Made by a program: the position numbers and the translations under genes. From the NCBI GenBank assembly GCA_002724585.1, contig PBPE01000046.1, positions 5,163-38,741 of the forward strand: 33,579 bases of DNA. Direction: 5' to 3'. This DNA comes from Dehalococcoidia bacterium (lineage in GTDB: Bacteria; Chloroflexota; Dehalococcoidia; Lucifugimonadales; UBA3495). Below the pieces are notes generated by a model. That model was not told the DNA's origin. It worked only from the letters and a program-made list of their open reading frames with translations, and did no database searches. Within the stretch, counting starts at the first letter, position 1. Each line of letters begins with the position of its first letter. This document shows, piece after piece, positions 24,540 through 33,579 of the stretch.

Positions 24540-25919
24540 TTATTCGTATGGGGAGAAATCTTTTGGTCTGATAACTATCCGATCAATATAAATGCCTGGC
24601 GTGACAATTTCATCAGGCTCCAAAGTGCCAACTTCCACTACTTCATCGACTTCGACAATAGTTATATCGGCAGCAGGGGCCATAACAGGATTAAAGTTCC
24701 TCGATGTACCCTTGTATATTACATTGCCTAATTTGTCCGCCTTATAACCTCTTATAATACAAAAATCGGCTCTCAAGCCCTTTTCCAAAATATATTCCTT
24801 ACCTTTGATAATCCTAGATTGTTTACCTTCTGCAATTAATGTTCCCACTCCGGTAGGAGTGAAGAACGCGGATATACCTGCCCCCCCAGAACGCAGTCGC
24901 TCAGCAAGAGTTCCTTGAGGAACGAGCTCTAACTCAACATCACCCCTCCGGTAGGCCAATTCAAAAGCGGTAGGACGAGAAGCAGATGGCGACACTGGAT
25001 ACGACGCCACAGCTTTAGACACCTGCCCGTTGTCTATCAATAATGTATGGTCAATTGCTTGTTTGCCCGCTGGTGTTCCAAAATTTACTACTCTTGCTAT
25101 TCCGGCTGTGTTACCTATGATAGTAAGTTCCTTCGCCCCATGGTCACGTAAAGAAACCAGCAAATAATGAGGCATTCCACCTGGACCTGCAAAGCCATCG
25201 ATCATAACCGTAGCGCCATCAGGCAAATCTGACATCGCTGCAACACCGGTATCATATAATTTAGATAGCTCTGTTTCTTCTTCTTTATCCACTTCGCCAT
25301 CTGTAATTGATTGTGATGATTCAATGTGTATGCTACCGTCGGCAGTCAAGTCGTCAATATCCCAGCCATCAACTAATTCTTTTAAAACGAATCCGTTGTC
25401 ACCTATTTCCAAAACAGCTATATCGGTAATGATCATATCTACGCAACCAATACCATCAGGATTCACGGTACAATTACTCTTTAAGACACTCTCCCCCATA
25501 CTATTAAAGTGTTTCGCTACTGCTATCACTCTCCTGGGATTATCGAGTAAATCCACGGACCACCCGGGAGCTAGCAACCCTGCCGTGCTCAGAGTTGATA
25601 GCGAAACAATATCTCCTGATGCCGTTATCTCTCCCGCCTCAACAATCGCGATATCGACGTGCCCTCCGTGCATGATCGAAGCAACATCGCTAACACCATG
25701 AAAAGAACTTCCTTGTTTATCCTTAGAAGACTTTGAAGCGCCGTGTGTTGAGATCAATCCTCCATACCCATCTATTATCCACGCGTCGGGCGCACTAGAT
25801 AAACGTTTCCCAATTACATCCGCCATTCCATGCCCAACGGCAACAACATTACCAGGTCTTATTTCCCGGGCTACTTTAAATGCCAATTCATCTAAACTTA
25901 GGACCTTTTTATCAAGCAT
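24540..25919 (-). CDS. CoA-transferase fusion: degenerate beta domain plus alpha domain
   Basis: This 459-residue protein joins two family 1 CoA-transferase domains in the order beta-alpha. Residues 1-205 resemble subunit B (MHGGHVDIAIVEAGEITASG, then SVDLLDNPRRVIAVAKHF, IITDIAVLEI), but the active-site segment reads WIIDGYGGLIST: Tyr52 stands where the standalone beta has Glu52, and the region after it is shorter. A charged linker, about 205-222, leads to an alpha domain with MIDGFAGPGGMP, LAERLRSGGAGISAFFTPTG, ADFCIIRGYKADKLGNVIYKG and EIVTPGIYIDRIV, all typical of subunit A. The alpha domain could pair with the complete beta encoded next. The beta-like part should not be catalytic by the usual mechanism and may be structural or pair with the standalone alpha. 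ATG 25919 lies 20 nt after the upstream alpha gene. Confidence 0.85.
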   Translation of the reverse strand: MLDKKVLSLDELAFKVAREIRPGNVVAVGHGMADVIGKRLSSAPDAWIIDGYGGLISTHGASKSSKDKQGSSFHGVSDVASIMHGGHVDIAIVEAGEITASGDIVSLSTLSTAGLLAPGWSVDLLDNPRRVIAVAKHFNSMGESVLKSNCTVNPDGIGCVDMIITDIAVLEIGDNGFVLKELVDGWDIDDLTADGSIHIESSQSITDGEVDKEEETELSKLYDTGVAAMSDLPDGATVMIDGFAGPGGMPHYLLVSLRDHGAKELTIIGNTAGIARVVNFGTPAGKQAIDHTLLIDNGQVSKAVASYPVSPSASRPTAFELAYRRGDVELELVPQGTLAERLRSGGAGISAFFTPTGVGTLIAEGKQSRIIKGKEYILEKGLRADFCIIRGYKADKLGNVIYKGTSRNFNPVMAPAADITIVEVDEVVEVGTLEPDEIVTPGIYIDRIVIRPKDFSPYE

Positions 25920-25939
25920 ATGCTGGTACCACCATCTCT

Positions 25940-26626
25940 TTACGATTGTCCAGACTGGATTAACCGATTCACGAATATACCAGGAGTGATGATTAATTCT
26001 GGATCTAAATCTCCAGCGTCGTAAATATCAGTTACTTCAGCAATCGTTATATCAGCTGCCATGGCCATGACTGGCCCCCAATTTCTTTCCATTCCCTTGT
26101 ATATGAGATTACCCAAGTTATCGGACTGTTGCGCTCTTACCAAAGCAAAGTCACCTCTCAATGCCTCAAGGAAAAGACATTGTCTACCATCAATCTCTTG
26201 AGTCTCGTATCTAGTAGACCAAGAAGTACCGATTCCAACCGGCGTAAACACACCGCCTAGACCGGCCCCACCCGCACGAAGTTTTTCGGATAATAATCCT
26301 TGAGGTATCACTTCTATTGACAAATTGCCAGAACTCCATTGAGATTCAATCAAACTGCCAGTATTCTGATAGAACGGAAAAGCGGTGATAAGTCGAGAAA
26401 TCTGACCCCTCTTAAGCAAAGGGTCTAAGGCAGTCAATGGAAACGCACCAAATTCACTGCAAGGAGAAAATACGCACACCAATTCAGATATATCTTTATC
26501 TGCGAGGGCGTTGATTAACGTCTTTGGTATGCCATATTGTGAGATACCTCCGATCAACAAAGTAGCACCACTAAATACATCCGCTAAAGCATTCTCAGAC
26601 GAGGCATAAACTTTCCTAGCAGCCAT
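25940..26626 (-). CDS. CoA-transferase family 1, alpha subunit
   Basis: This 228-residue protein matches subunit A of 3-oxoacid-type CoA-transferases: GATLLIGGISQYGIPKTLI with the glycine-rich GG-xxxGIP motif near 20-37, QGLLSEKLRAGGAGLGGVFT (about 108-127) followed by PVGIGTSWSTRYETQEI, LRGDFALVRAQQSDNLGNLI, and ELIITPGIFVNRLI at the end. The ATG at 26626 follows GGAGG at 5 nt. It heads the three-gene CoA-transferase run, separated from groEL upstream by the groEL terminator. Its beta partner is uncertain: the adjacent beta-like domain (in the fusion) lacks the catalytic Glu, while the complete beta is two genes on. Confidence 0.9.
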   Translation of the reverse strand: MAARKVYASSENALADVFSGATLLIGGISQYGIPKTLINALADKDISELVCVFSPCSEFGAFPLTALDPLLKRGQISRLITAFPFYQNTGSLIESQWSSGNLSIEVIPQGLLSEKLRAGGAGLGGVFTPVGIGTSWSTRYETQEIDGRQCLFLEALRGDFALVRAQQSDNLGNLIYKGMERNWGPVMAMAADITIAEVTDIYDAGDLDPELIITPGIFVNRLIQSGQS

Positions 26627-26694
26627 AGCACCTCCATTCAGTCCTTATGCAGATCATACAACACTCTTTTATTGTCAATGGTTATTTCACAATT

Positions 26695-26731
26695 TCTAAA
26701 AATAGCCGCCCCACTATCGCGAGACGGCTAT
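26695..26731 (-). terminator. Terminator of groES-groEL
   Basis: On the - strand, ATAGCCG (26725-26731) pairs with CGGCTAT (26702-26708), a 7-bp stem with a 16-nt loop, followed by a run of five T. It lies 36 nt after the groEL stop and before the CoA-transferase genes. A second small inverted repeat, CTATAC / GTATAG (26742-26760), lies between the stop and this hairpin. Confidence 0.75.
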
Positions 26732-26766
26732 AACTAAACGCTATACTACTTGGGTATAGATCTATA

Positions 26767-28398
<1,632 letters not shown>

Positions 28399-28421
28399 TT
28401 ATACTAATCTACTTGATAATA

Positions 28422-28721
28422 TTATGATATTTTCGCTAAAACATCGCTTTCGCGCAGTATGAGGTACTCGTCGTCGCCGTCTTTGTATTCAGTACCAGCG
28501 TATTTAGAGTAGATTACTTTATCACCTGCGCTTAATTCCATGGCAACACGAGTTCCATCATCAGTGACTCTGCCAGGACCCACCGCCACGACTTCTCCCT
28601 CCTGTGGCTTTTCTTTCGCCGTATCTGGAAGGAATATTCCGCCTTTGGTTGTTGACTCTTGTTCGCTAGGTTTGACAATAACTCTCTCACCCAACGGTTG
28701 AAGCGTTACTTTGGTTACCAC
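28422..28721 (-). CDS. groES: 10-kDa co-chaperonin GroES
   Basis: GroES caps the GroEL ring. The 99-residue protein shows [16 protein letters not shown] at 7-22, the mobile loop [19 protein letters not shown] (24-42), [10 protein letters not shown] (42-51), and [17 protein letters not shown] (64-80), all standard. The start is GTG 28721 with GGAGG 5 nt upstream. A promoter with TTGACA and TACGAT lies at 28812-28840, giving a leader of roughly 80-85 nt. No full CIRCE operator (the HrcA site) is seen; a single TTAGCAC half lies just after the -10 box. Confidence 0.96.
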   Translation of the reverse strand: MVTKVTLQPLGERVIVKPSEQESTTKGGIFLPDTAKEKPQEGEVVAVGPGRVTDDGTRVAMELSAGDKVIYSKYAGTEYKDGDDEYLILRESDVLAKIS

Positions 28722-28811
28722 TTTTGCCTCCTTCTCTGTTTACTCACAGTAACGTTCTGTTTATTACGTGCGATTTCACACATCATGCATTCCACAGAGA
28801 TGTGCTAAATT

Positions 28812-28840
28812 ATCGTAAATAAGCAGGACCTACTTGTCAA
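28812..28840 (-). promoter_or_regulatory. Sigma-70-type promoter of groES-groEL
   Basis: On the - strand a perfect TTGACA (28835-28840) is followed after 17 nt by TACGAT (28812-28817). It lies 91 nt before the groES start. TTAGCAC (28802-28808), identical to the first seven bases of a CIRCE half-site, follows the -10 box, near the expected transcript start, but the matching second half is absent. Confidence 0.7.
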
Positions 28841-28902
28841 GAGATAAAGTGAACATTAACATCTTTACTGAGTCTTACGATTTAACCACGTAGAGAACGG
28901 GC

Positions 28903-29679
28903 ATGAATAACAACAAAGCGTACGTGACTATCAAAGATAAAATCGCAACTGTAGTGCTAAACAATCCTTCTGAAATGAATATTATAGACGAAGACATGGC
29001 GAGTAAACTCAACGGGATTTTGGAGCAATTACATGAAGATGAGAGTATCTCCGTCATGGTTATTTCTGCTACAGGATCTGTCTTCTCCTCAGGACGAACA
29101 TCAATTAGTCCCGAACGTTCCCTTGAAGAACGCAGACGAATATTATCTGAATTGAATATTTCTAAGAATTTAACGAACCTTCGCATCCCTACCATATCTA
29201 GCATCAACGGCGATGCTATGGAACATGGCTTGGAAGTAGCTCTCTGCACAGATATACGATTGTGCACCACCTCGGCGCGATTCCGATGCAATGATCTCTT
29301 TAATGGATCGGATTTTCCGATAGACGGCGGTACCCAGAGATTGCCGCGAGCTATTGGCGCCTCTTGGGCCATGGATATGCTGCTTACAGGTCGTACGGTA
29401 TCTTCCCAAGAAGCCTTATTAATCGGATTGGTAAACAGAGTAGTAACAGATGATAGCCTTGAGAAGACCACTGGTGAACTAGCGGCATTAATTGCTTCTG
29501 GCGCTCCTGTTGCAAATCAATATGCTAAAGAAGCCGTTTACTGCGGCATGGAAATGAGTCTCACGGAAGGATTACGACTAGAAACTGATCTGAATGTCAT
29601 ACTACAAAGCACATATGATCGATCAGAAGGAATCGAGTCTTTTCTTCAAAAGCGCTCTCCCAAATTCGAAGGGAGATAA
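28903..29679 (+). CDS. Enoyl-CoA hydratase/isomerase (crotonase) family protein with altered active-site acids
   Basis: The protein (258 residues) has the crotonase fold signs: VMVISATGSVFSSGRT (about 51-66), INGDAMEHGLEVALCTDIRL (101-120) and DGGTQRLPRAIG (141-152). The two catalytic glutamates of enoyl-CoA hydratase are changed: the usual PE is ND (Asp131) and the one in MEM-LTG is MDMLLTG (Asp158). The oxyanion hole glycine region is kept. It may act as an isomerase, hydrolase or other crotonase, or act slowly as a hydratase. It is divergent from groES, with the ATG at 28903 and only a weak AGAG upstream. It heads a + strand run with a PHP protein, another crotonase and an acyl-CoA synthetase. 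Confidence 0.82.
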   Translation: MNNNKAYVTIKDKIATVVLNNPSEMNIIDEDMASKLNGILEQLHEDESISVMVISATGSVFSSGRTSISPERSLEERRRILSELNISKNLTNLRIPTISSINGDAMEHGLEVALCTDIRLCTTSARFRCNDLFNGSDFPIDGGTQRLPRAIGASWAMDMLLTGRTVSSQEALLIGLVNRVVTDDSLEKTTGELAALIASGAPVANQYAKEAVYCGMEMSLTEGLRLETDLNVILQSTYDRSEGIESFLQKRSPKFEGR

Positions 29680-29701
29680 TCACACAAAAGGACACCACCA
29701 A

Positions 29702-30247
29702 GTGCAATTAAAACTAGATCTACACACTCACATTTGGGAAGCATTTAACTTCCAACCAGTATCACTGCAGATCGTGGAGCAGGTCATAGCAGAAGTAAAA
29801 TCAAAAGGCATAGACGGAATCGCTATAACCGATCACCATAACAAGGACTGGGCTTTCCAGTTTTGCAAAATAGCCGAAGAACATTTTCCCGGCCAGATCA
29901 TAGTAATACCTGGTTGGGAGATAGAAGTTAGACCTCCGGACAGTCCTTTCGACGAATATCAAGTGACCGAATTATTTTTGGATAGCGGTGACATATTTCG
30001 CATATACTGCCACCCTGGATATTACAGTCCGAATATAATAATCGAGGAGAACATCCACGCTATAGAAATAGATAACTACATCCATAACTGGCACATTAGA
30101 AAACAACAGGTTCAAAAGGTCGCAGACGAATACAATCTAATGACCGTGCAAGTCAGCGACGCGCACAATATAGAAAACGTAGGCCTAAGGTACACTGAAC
30201 TCAATCTTGACGAACTGTACCGACGTGCTTCAGGGACTCCTTTCTAA
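29702..30247 (+). CDS. PHP-domain metal-dependent phosphoesterase-like protein
   Basis: This 181-residue protein has the PHP metal motifs in order: DLHTH near 6-10, ITDHHN near 44-49, GWEIEV with the bridging Glu near 72-77, IYCHPGY near 103-109 and VSDAHN near 156-161. PHP proteins are usually phosphoesterases (histidinol phosphatase, 3',5'-nucleoside bisphosphate phosphatase, DNA polymerase domains); this is a compact stand-alone one with no insertion domain. The start is GTG 29702 with AAGGA about 10 nt upstream; a longer frame reaches back into the crotonase gene but has no site and no homology-like content. Its stop TAA overlaps the ATG of the next crotonase gene by one base, so the genes are translationally coupled. 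Its substrate in this acyl-CoA context is unknown. Confidence 0.8.
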   Translation: MQLKLDLHTHIWEAFNFQPVSLQIVEQVIAEVKSKGIDGIAITDHHNKDWAFQFCKIAEEHFPGQIIVIPGWEIEVRPPDSPFDEYQVTELFLDSGDIFRIYCHPGYYSPNIIIEENIHAIEIDNYIHNWHIRKQQVQKVADEYNLMTVQVSDAHNIENVGLRYTELNLDELYRRASGTPF

Positions 30248-30945
30248 TGAATTCTGCATACTCCACCATACGCGTAACAAAAAATAACAATACCGCTCGC
30301 ATTTCACTTAATAGACCAAAATATCTTAACGCTTATAACATTCAAATGAGGGATGAATTTTCTCAAATATTGAACCTTATGAAACACGATCCAGATATTC
30401 GTTGCGTACTAATCACCGGAGAAGGATCTGCTTTTTGTGCTGGGGCAGACTTAACTGAATTCGGTAGCGCTCCTTCCCAAACAGTTGCTCGATATGTTAG
30501 GTGGCAGAGAGATGTATGGGGGCAGATGATATCACTTCAAAAACCCATAATTGCAGCTGTTCACGGGTATTGTATCGGTTCGGGATTAGAAATAGCCCTC
30601 TTAAGTGATATCAGAATCGCAAGTGAGAACACGATTTTCGCCATGCCTGAGACACATTTAGGAATGATTCCAGCTGCAGGCGGGACACAAACTTTACCCC
30701 GCGTGTCACGAACCTCTCCCGCATTAGATATTCTGTTAACAGGGGAGAGATTGAACGCCAGCATGGCTTTATCATCAAAAATAATTTCACGAGTGGTATC
30801 GGATGACCAATTATTGCAATATGCCAATGAAATGGCTAATGAGGTCTCATGTATTTTGCCTCAAAAATCAGCCGCACTAAAATTAGCAATTGAAAACCAA
30901 GGCAGCCTTTGGCGATCTGAATCTTTTCCTTTGGAAAACACTTAG
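30247..30945 (+). CDS. Enoyl-CoA hydratase/isomerase family protein
   Basis: A second crotonase, 232 residues, slightly short at the C-terminus. It shows ISLNRPKYLNAYN (19-31), the oxyanion-hole strand AFCAGADLTEF (62-72), AVHGYCIGSGLEIALLSDIR (104-123), FAMPETHLGMIPAAGGTQTL (131-150) with the first catalytic Glu135 kept, and ALDILLTGE where Asp161 replaces the second Glu. It is therefore closer to an active hydratase or isomerase than its upstream relative. The ATG overlaps the stop of the PHP gene (TAATG). It ends 60 nt before an acyl-CoA synthetase, and together they would activate an acid and act on its CoA ester. Confidence 0.88.
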   Translation: MNSAYSTIRVTKNNNTARISLNRPKYLNAYNIQMRDEFSQILNLMKHDPDIRCVLITGEGSAFCAGADLTEFGSAPSQTVARYVRWQRDVWGQMISLQKPIIAAVHGYCIGSGLEIALLSDIRIASENTIFAMPETHLGMIPAAGGTQTLPRVSRTSPALDILLTGERLNASMALSSKIISRVVSDDQLLQYANEMANEVSCILPQKSAALKLAIENQGSLWRSESFPLENT

Positions 30946-31005
30946 GTAGTCTTGGAATATAATACAAGCTGATCAAACAGTTATGCACAACATTTTTCAC
31001 TCGGG

Positions 31006-32568
31006 GTGAAAGTCTTGAATACTTCTGAATTCCTAACCATCACAAACCTTATTGTTCCTGAAAGAACAGCTCTAATTTTCGACGATGCCAAAACAACTTT
31101 TTCAGAGCTGCAAGATCGGGTCAACATGCTAGCGAATGCTATGTCCAACATGGGAATACGTAAAGGCAGTAGAGTTGCTTTCATGCACGTAAACACTAAC
31201 CAAGCAATTGAAATATATTTCGCTACGGCTCAACTCGACGCAATTTATGTCCCAATTAATTTTCGCGCTAAAGAAGACGAGCTGCACCAGATGCTTGAAA
31301 TATCTCAACCAGATTTGTTGTTCATAGGTAATAGATATCTCCCATTAACCCACAGTCTGATTGACAGAAATACTTTGCAAAAAGATCAACTTATAACTCT
31401 CGATTTTCAAGAAACCGATACATTCCAATACTATGAGGGTATGTTAGAGGGTCAATCTAAAGACCAAATGCATTTTCCGGAAGATGATGATTCGGACACC
31501 ACAGTCATAATGTTCACCGCTGGTACCACCGGTACCCCAAAAGGCGTCATGTTAAGTCATAATAGTTTCTCGTCTTACTTGCTTTCCACAGTATCTCCAG
31601 CCGACCCAGATATAAATGAAACTAATTTGATTACGGTTCCGTTTTATCACATAGCAGGGCTACAGGCAGCACTAGCAGCGATTTACGGCGGGCGTACAAT
31701 GGCGATAATGAGGCAATTTGACCCTCTAGATTGGCTCAGAACCGCAGAGGATCATAAAGCAAACAGAGCGATGCTCGTGCCAACAATGCTAAAACGGATC
31801 ATCGAACACCCAAATTTTGGGGAGTTCGATTTATCAAACCTGAGCGTCATTACATATGGAGCAGCACCAATGCCGTTAGATGTCATCAAGAGATCAATCA
31901 CAAATTTTCCTAACACGATGTTCATAAACGCTTTTGGACAGACTGAAACAGCATCTACAATTACCATGTTGCCCCCAGAAGATCACATATTGGAGGGATC
32001 TCCGTCTGACATAGAAAGAAAGTTGAAGCGACTCACATCGATTGGCAAACCATTGGAAGATGTAGATATATTGATAGTGTCAGAAGCAGGGGAACCAGTC
32101 AACACAGGAGAAATTGGCGAAATAGTGGCTCGTGGAGATAGATTAATGACTGGATATTGGAATCAAGAATCAGCCACATCAGAAACAATAAAATCCGGAT
32201 GGCTTTACACCGGAGACTTAGCTTATCAAGACGAAGACGGTTACATTTTTCTAGCCGGAAGAGCAAAAGATTTCATTAAACGAGGAGGAGAAATGATATC
32301 TCCCGAAGAGGTTGAACAAGTTCTTAGGTCCCATCCCCAAGTGTCTGATGCAGCTATCATAGGGACCCCAGACGATGAATGGGGAGAAGAAGTAGTCGCT
32401 GTCGTCGTTGCTGCGACCACGGCACCATCTGAAGATAGTCTAATAGAACATTGTGGAGAACATCTAGCAAGTTATAAGAAACCAAAATATGTATTCTTCC
32501 TCGACGAACTCCCTCGAAACGCTATGGGTAAAGTGCTCAAAAGAGATCTTAGAGAGTTATACAGTTAG
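31006..32568 (+). CDS. Acyl-CoA synthetase (AMP-forming)
   Basis: This 520-residue ANL-superfamily enzyme activates a carboxylic acid to its CoA thioester through an acyl-adenylate. Motifs in order: MFTAGTTGTPKGVMLSH, the phosphate loop, at 169-185; INAFGQTETASTITM near 308-322; YTGDLAYQDEDGYIFLAGRA near 405-424, followed by KDFIKRGGEMISPEEVE; and the C-terminal catalytic lysine in RNAMGKVLKRDL (Lys509). It resembles the FadD/long-to-medium-chain or 4-coumarate-CoA ligase-like group; substrate is not assigned. The start is GTG 31006, though TTG 31015 has a better-spaced GGGGTG. It follows the second crotonase by 60 nt and precedes a ketopantoate-reductase family gene by 38 nt. Confidence 0.92.
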   Translation: MKVLNTSEFLTITNLIVPERTALIFDDAKTTFSELQDRVNMLANAMSNMGIRKGSRVAFMHVNTNQAIEIYFATAQLDAIYVPINFRAKEDELHQMLEISQPDLLFIGNRYLPLTHSLIDRNTLQKDQLITLDFQETDTFQYYEGMLEGQSKDQMHFPEDDDSDTTVIMFTAGTTGTPKGVMLSHNSFSSYLLSTVSPADPDINETNLITVPFYHIAGLQAALAAIYGGRTMAIMRQFDPLDWLRTAEDHKANRAMLVPTMLKRIIEHPNFGEFDLSNLSVITYGAAPMPLDVIKRSITNFPNTMFINAFGQTETASTITMLPPEDHILEGSPSDIERKLKRLTSIGKPLEDVDILIVSEAGEPVNTGEIGEIVARGDRLMTGYWNQESATSETIKSGWLYTGDLAYQDEDGYIFLAGRAKDFIKRGGEMISPEEVEQVLRSHPQVSDAAIIGTPDDEWGEEVVAVVVAATTAPSEDSLIEHCGEHLASYKKPKYVFFLDELPRNAMGKVLKRDLRELYS

Positions 32569-32606
32569 CATCAGTGGATAATATCAGCCTAAGGAGGCAT
32601 ACGGAC

Positions 32607-33539
32607 ATGAAAATTACAATCATGGGTACAGGCGGCGTCGGCGGTTACTTCGGAGGCCTTTTAGCTAGAGATAATCCTGACGTAACGTTCATAGCTAGAG
32701 GAGAGCATCTCGCAGCGATTCAATCAAAAGGCTTACAAGTAAACAGCCAAAATGATGGCACCTTTACTGTTTACAACGCTGCTACGGATGACCCGTCCAG
32801 TCTCCCTAAGCAAGATCTAATTTTATTCACTGTGAAAATGTTCGACAATATTTCCGCAATGGACTCAATAAAGCCTATTGTAGGCGACGATACCACGATT
32901 CTTACACTTCAGAATGGGGTAAGTAACGGATACGATCTATCGGACGTATTCGGAAGTGAACGTGTCATGATCGGCACAGCTATGCTAGAAGGACGAATAT
33001 CTGAACCCGGAGTAGTAACACAAGGAGGGCCTGGCGCAGCCCACTTCGGAGAAATGTACCGCGGCATTAGTGAAAGAGGCAAACATCTACTTTCCATTTT
33101 TCAGGCTTCCAACTGGAAAGTGGAACTCCAGGAAAACATGCTCGATACGTTGTGGAAGAAGTTTGCCTATTTATCAGCATGTGCATCCACTTGCACCGCT
33201 AGTAATTCAAGCATGGGAGAAATGCGTTCTGTCCCGGAAACCCGTGACCTAATACTCAACGCTATAGCCGAAGGATTCGAGGTCGGTAGAGCGTACGGCG
33301 CACCAATCGCAGATGACGCAATGGATTGGGCTATTTCAGCACTAGATAATTTCCCTTATTCTGGAAAATCCTCAATGGCTAAAGACTTCGCTGAAAATCG
33401 CGCAGTAGAACTTGAAGGATTAACCGGAACCGTCATAAAAATGGGGAAACGCCTAAACATCAATACCCCAATCAACGACATGTTATATGCTGTACTAAAA
33501 CCATGGGCAGAACGCATAAATCAACAAAATGGAGCTTGA
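32607..33539 (+). CDS. Ketopantoate reductase (PanE/ApbA) family protein
   Basis: The protein starts at ATG 32607 (KITIMGTGGVGGYFGGLLA), supported by AAGGAGG about 10 nt upstream; an in-frame ATG at 32574 would add 11 residues outside the domain. The NADPH-binding GTGGVGGYFG is at 8-17, LILFTVKMFD (about 71-80) and TILTLQNGVSNGYDL (about 95-109) are typical, and the family lysine and following segment appear as LWKKFAYLSACAS. Length is 310. PanE reduces 2-dehydropantoate to pantoate for coenzyme A; many close homologs reduce other 2-oxoacids. Here, in a cluster of acyl-CoA genes and without panB or panC, either role is possible, so I leave the symbol empty. The gene ends 40 nt before the window edge. 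Confidence 0.88.
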   Translation: MKITIMGTGGVGGYFGGLLARDNPDVTFIARGEHLAAIQSKGLQVNSQNDGTFTVYNAATDDPSSLPKQDLILFTVKMFDNISAMDSIKPIVGDDTTILTLQNGVSNGYDLSDVFGSERVMIGTAMLEGRISEPGVVTQGGPGAAHFGEMYRGISERGKHLLSIFQASNWKVELQENMLDTLWKKFAYLSACASTCTASNSSMGEMRSVPETRDLILNAIAEGFEVGRAYGAPIADDAMDWAISALDNFPYSGKSSMAKDFAENRAVELEGLTGTVIKMGKRLNINTPINDMLYAVLKPWAERINQQNGA

Positions 33540-33558
33540 ATCCCAATATTTATAACGG

Positions 33559-33578
33559 ATGAGCGAAACTTAGCTCAT
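33559..33578 (+). terminator. Possible terminator hairpin at window edge
   Basis: ATGAGC (33559-33564) and GCTCAT (33573-33578) form a 6-bp stem with an 8-nt loop, 20 nt after the stop of the ketopantoate-reductase family gene. The window ends at the base of the stem, so a following T-run cannot be checked. Confidence 0.4.
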
Positions 33579-33579
33579 G

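Noticed and set aside
28770-28810. Full CIRCE operator before groES
   Set aside because: Only one half (TTAGCAC) is present; the sequence nine bases on does not give GAGTGCTAA or a close variant.
29594-29701. N-terminal extension of the PHP protein starting at ATG 29594
   Set aside because: This part lies inside the upstream crotonase in another frame, has no ribosome-binding site and does not look like part of a PHP domain; GTG 29702 fits.
30958-30963. TATAAT before the acyl-CoA synthetase as a promoter
   Set aside because: A perfect -10-like hexamer, but no -35 box at suitable spacing and no extended -10; not enough to call a promoter.

Overview
The window looks like a chromosomal segment of a free-living, moderately AT-rich bacterium. 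It shows no IS element, prophage, CRISPR array, rRNA or tRNA. PyrR-type attenuation of a pyr operon, frequent GTG/TTG starts, a GroEL tail without GGM repeats, MaoC-type hydratases beside plsX/fabG, and many flavin-dependent and CoA-linked catabolic genes would fit a marine Chloroflexota (SAR202/Dehalococcoidia-like) genome. That assignment is inference from gene content and was not tested by phylogeny.

Layout. (1) 1-1804, + strand: the 3' part of a DHA2-type MFS exporter, then an ornithine cyclodeaminase/mu-crystallin family gene. (2) 9851-1810, - strand: a de novo pyrimidine operon, PyrR-responsive leader - pyrR - pyrB - pyrC - carA - unknown 139-aa gene - carB. The leader contains a PyrR-binding hairpin, a terminator hairpin and sequence for a competing antiterminator. 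(3) 11984-9954, - strand: a large VWA-domain protein; divergent from it (12169-13482) is a DUF2254-like membrane protein ending in six exact-period 23-residue repeats. (4) 17030-13511, - strand: two MaoC/hotdog hydratase-like genes, plsX, fabG and a methylisocitrate-lyase-type gene, apparently one fatty-acid/phospholipid operon with a catabolic gene at its end. (5) L-2-hydroxyglutarate oxidase (-), divergent from a + strand trio: luciferase-like flavin oxidoreductase, D-2-hydroxyacid dehydrogenase and quinone oxidoreductase. (6) 23578-21634, - strand: thiG, a TenI-like gene, thiS with an unusual tail after its Gly-Gly, and an overlapping 89-aa unknown. (7) 26626-23846, - strand: three CoA-transferase genes, alpha / degenerate-beta-alpha fusion / beta. 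(8) 28840-26695, - strand: groES-groEL with a recognisable promoter and terminator. (9) 28903-33539, + strand: crotonase-like protein, PHP-domain phosphoesterase, second crotonase-like protein, acyl-CoA synthetase and ketopantoate-reductase family protein.

Together the genes cover pyrimidine synthesis with its own RNA switch, fatty-acid/phospholipid synthesis, thiamin thiazole synthesis, protein folding, and several clusters for catabolism of small acids through CoA thioesters. The least ordinary features are the CoA-transferase gene set with a domain that lacks the catalytic glutamate, the ThiS protein with residues beyond its Gly-Gly, the 23-residue repeat protein, and the unknown gene between carA and carB. 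No gene-free stretch exceeds 300 bases; the longest, 23579-23845, shows one hairpin and no THI-box that I can see.
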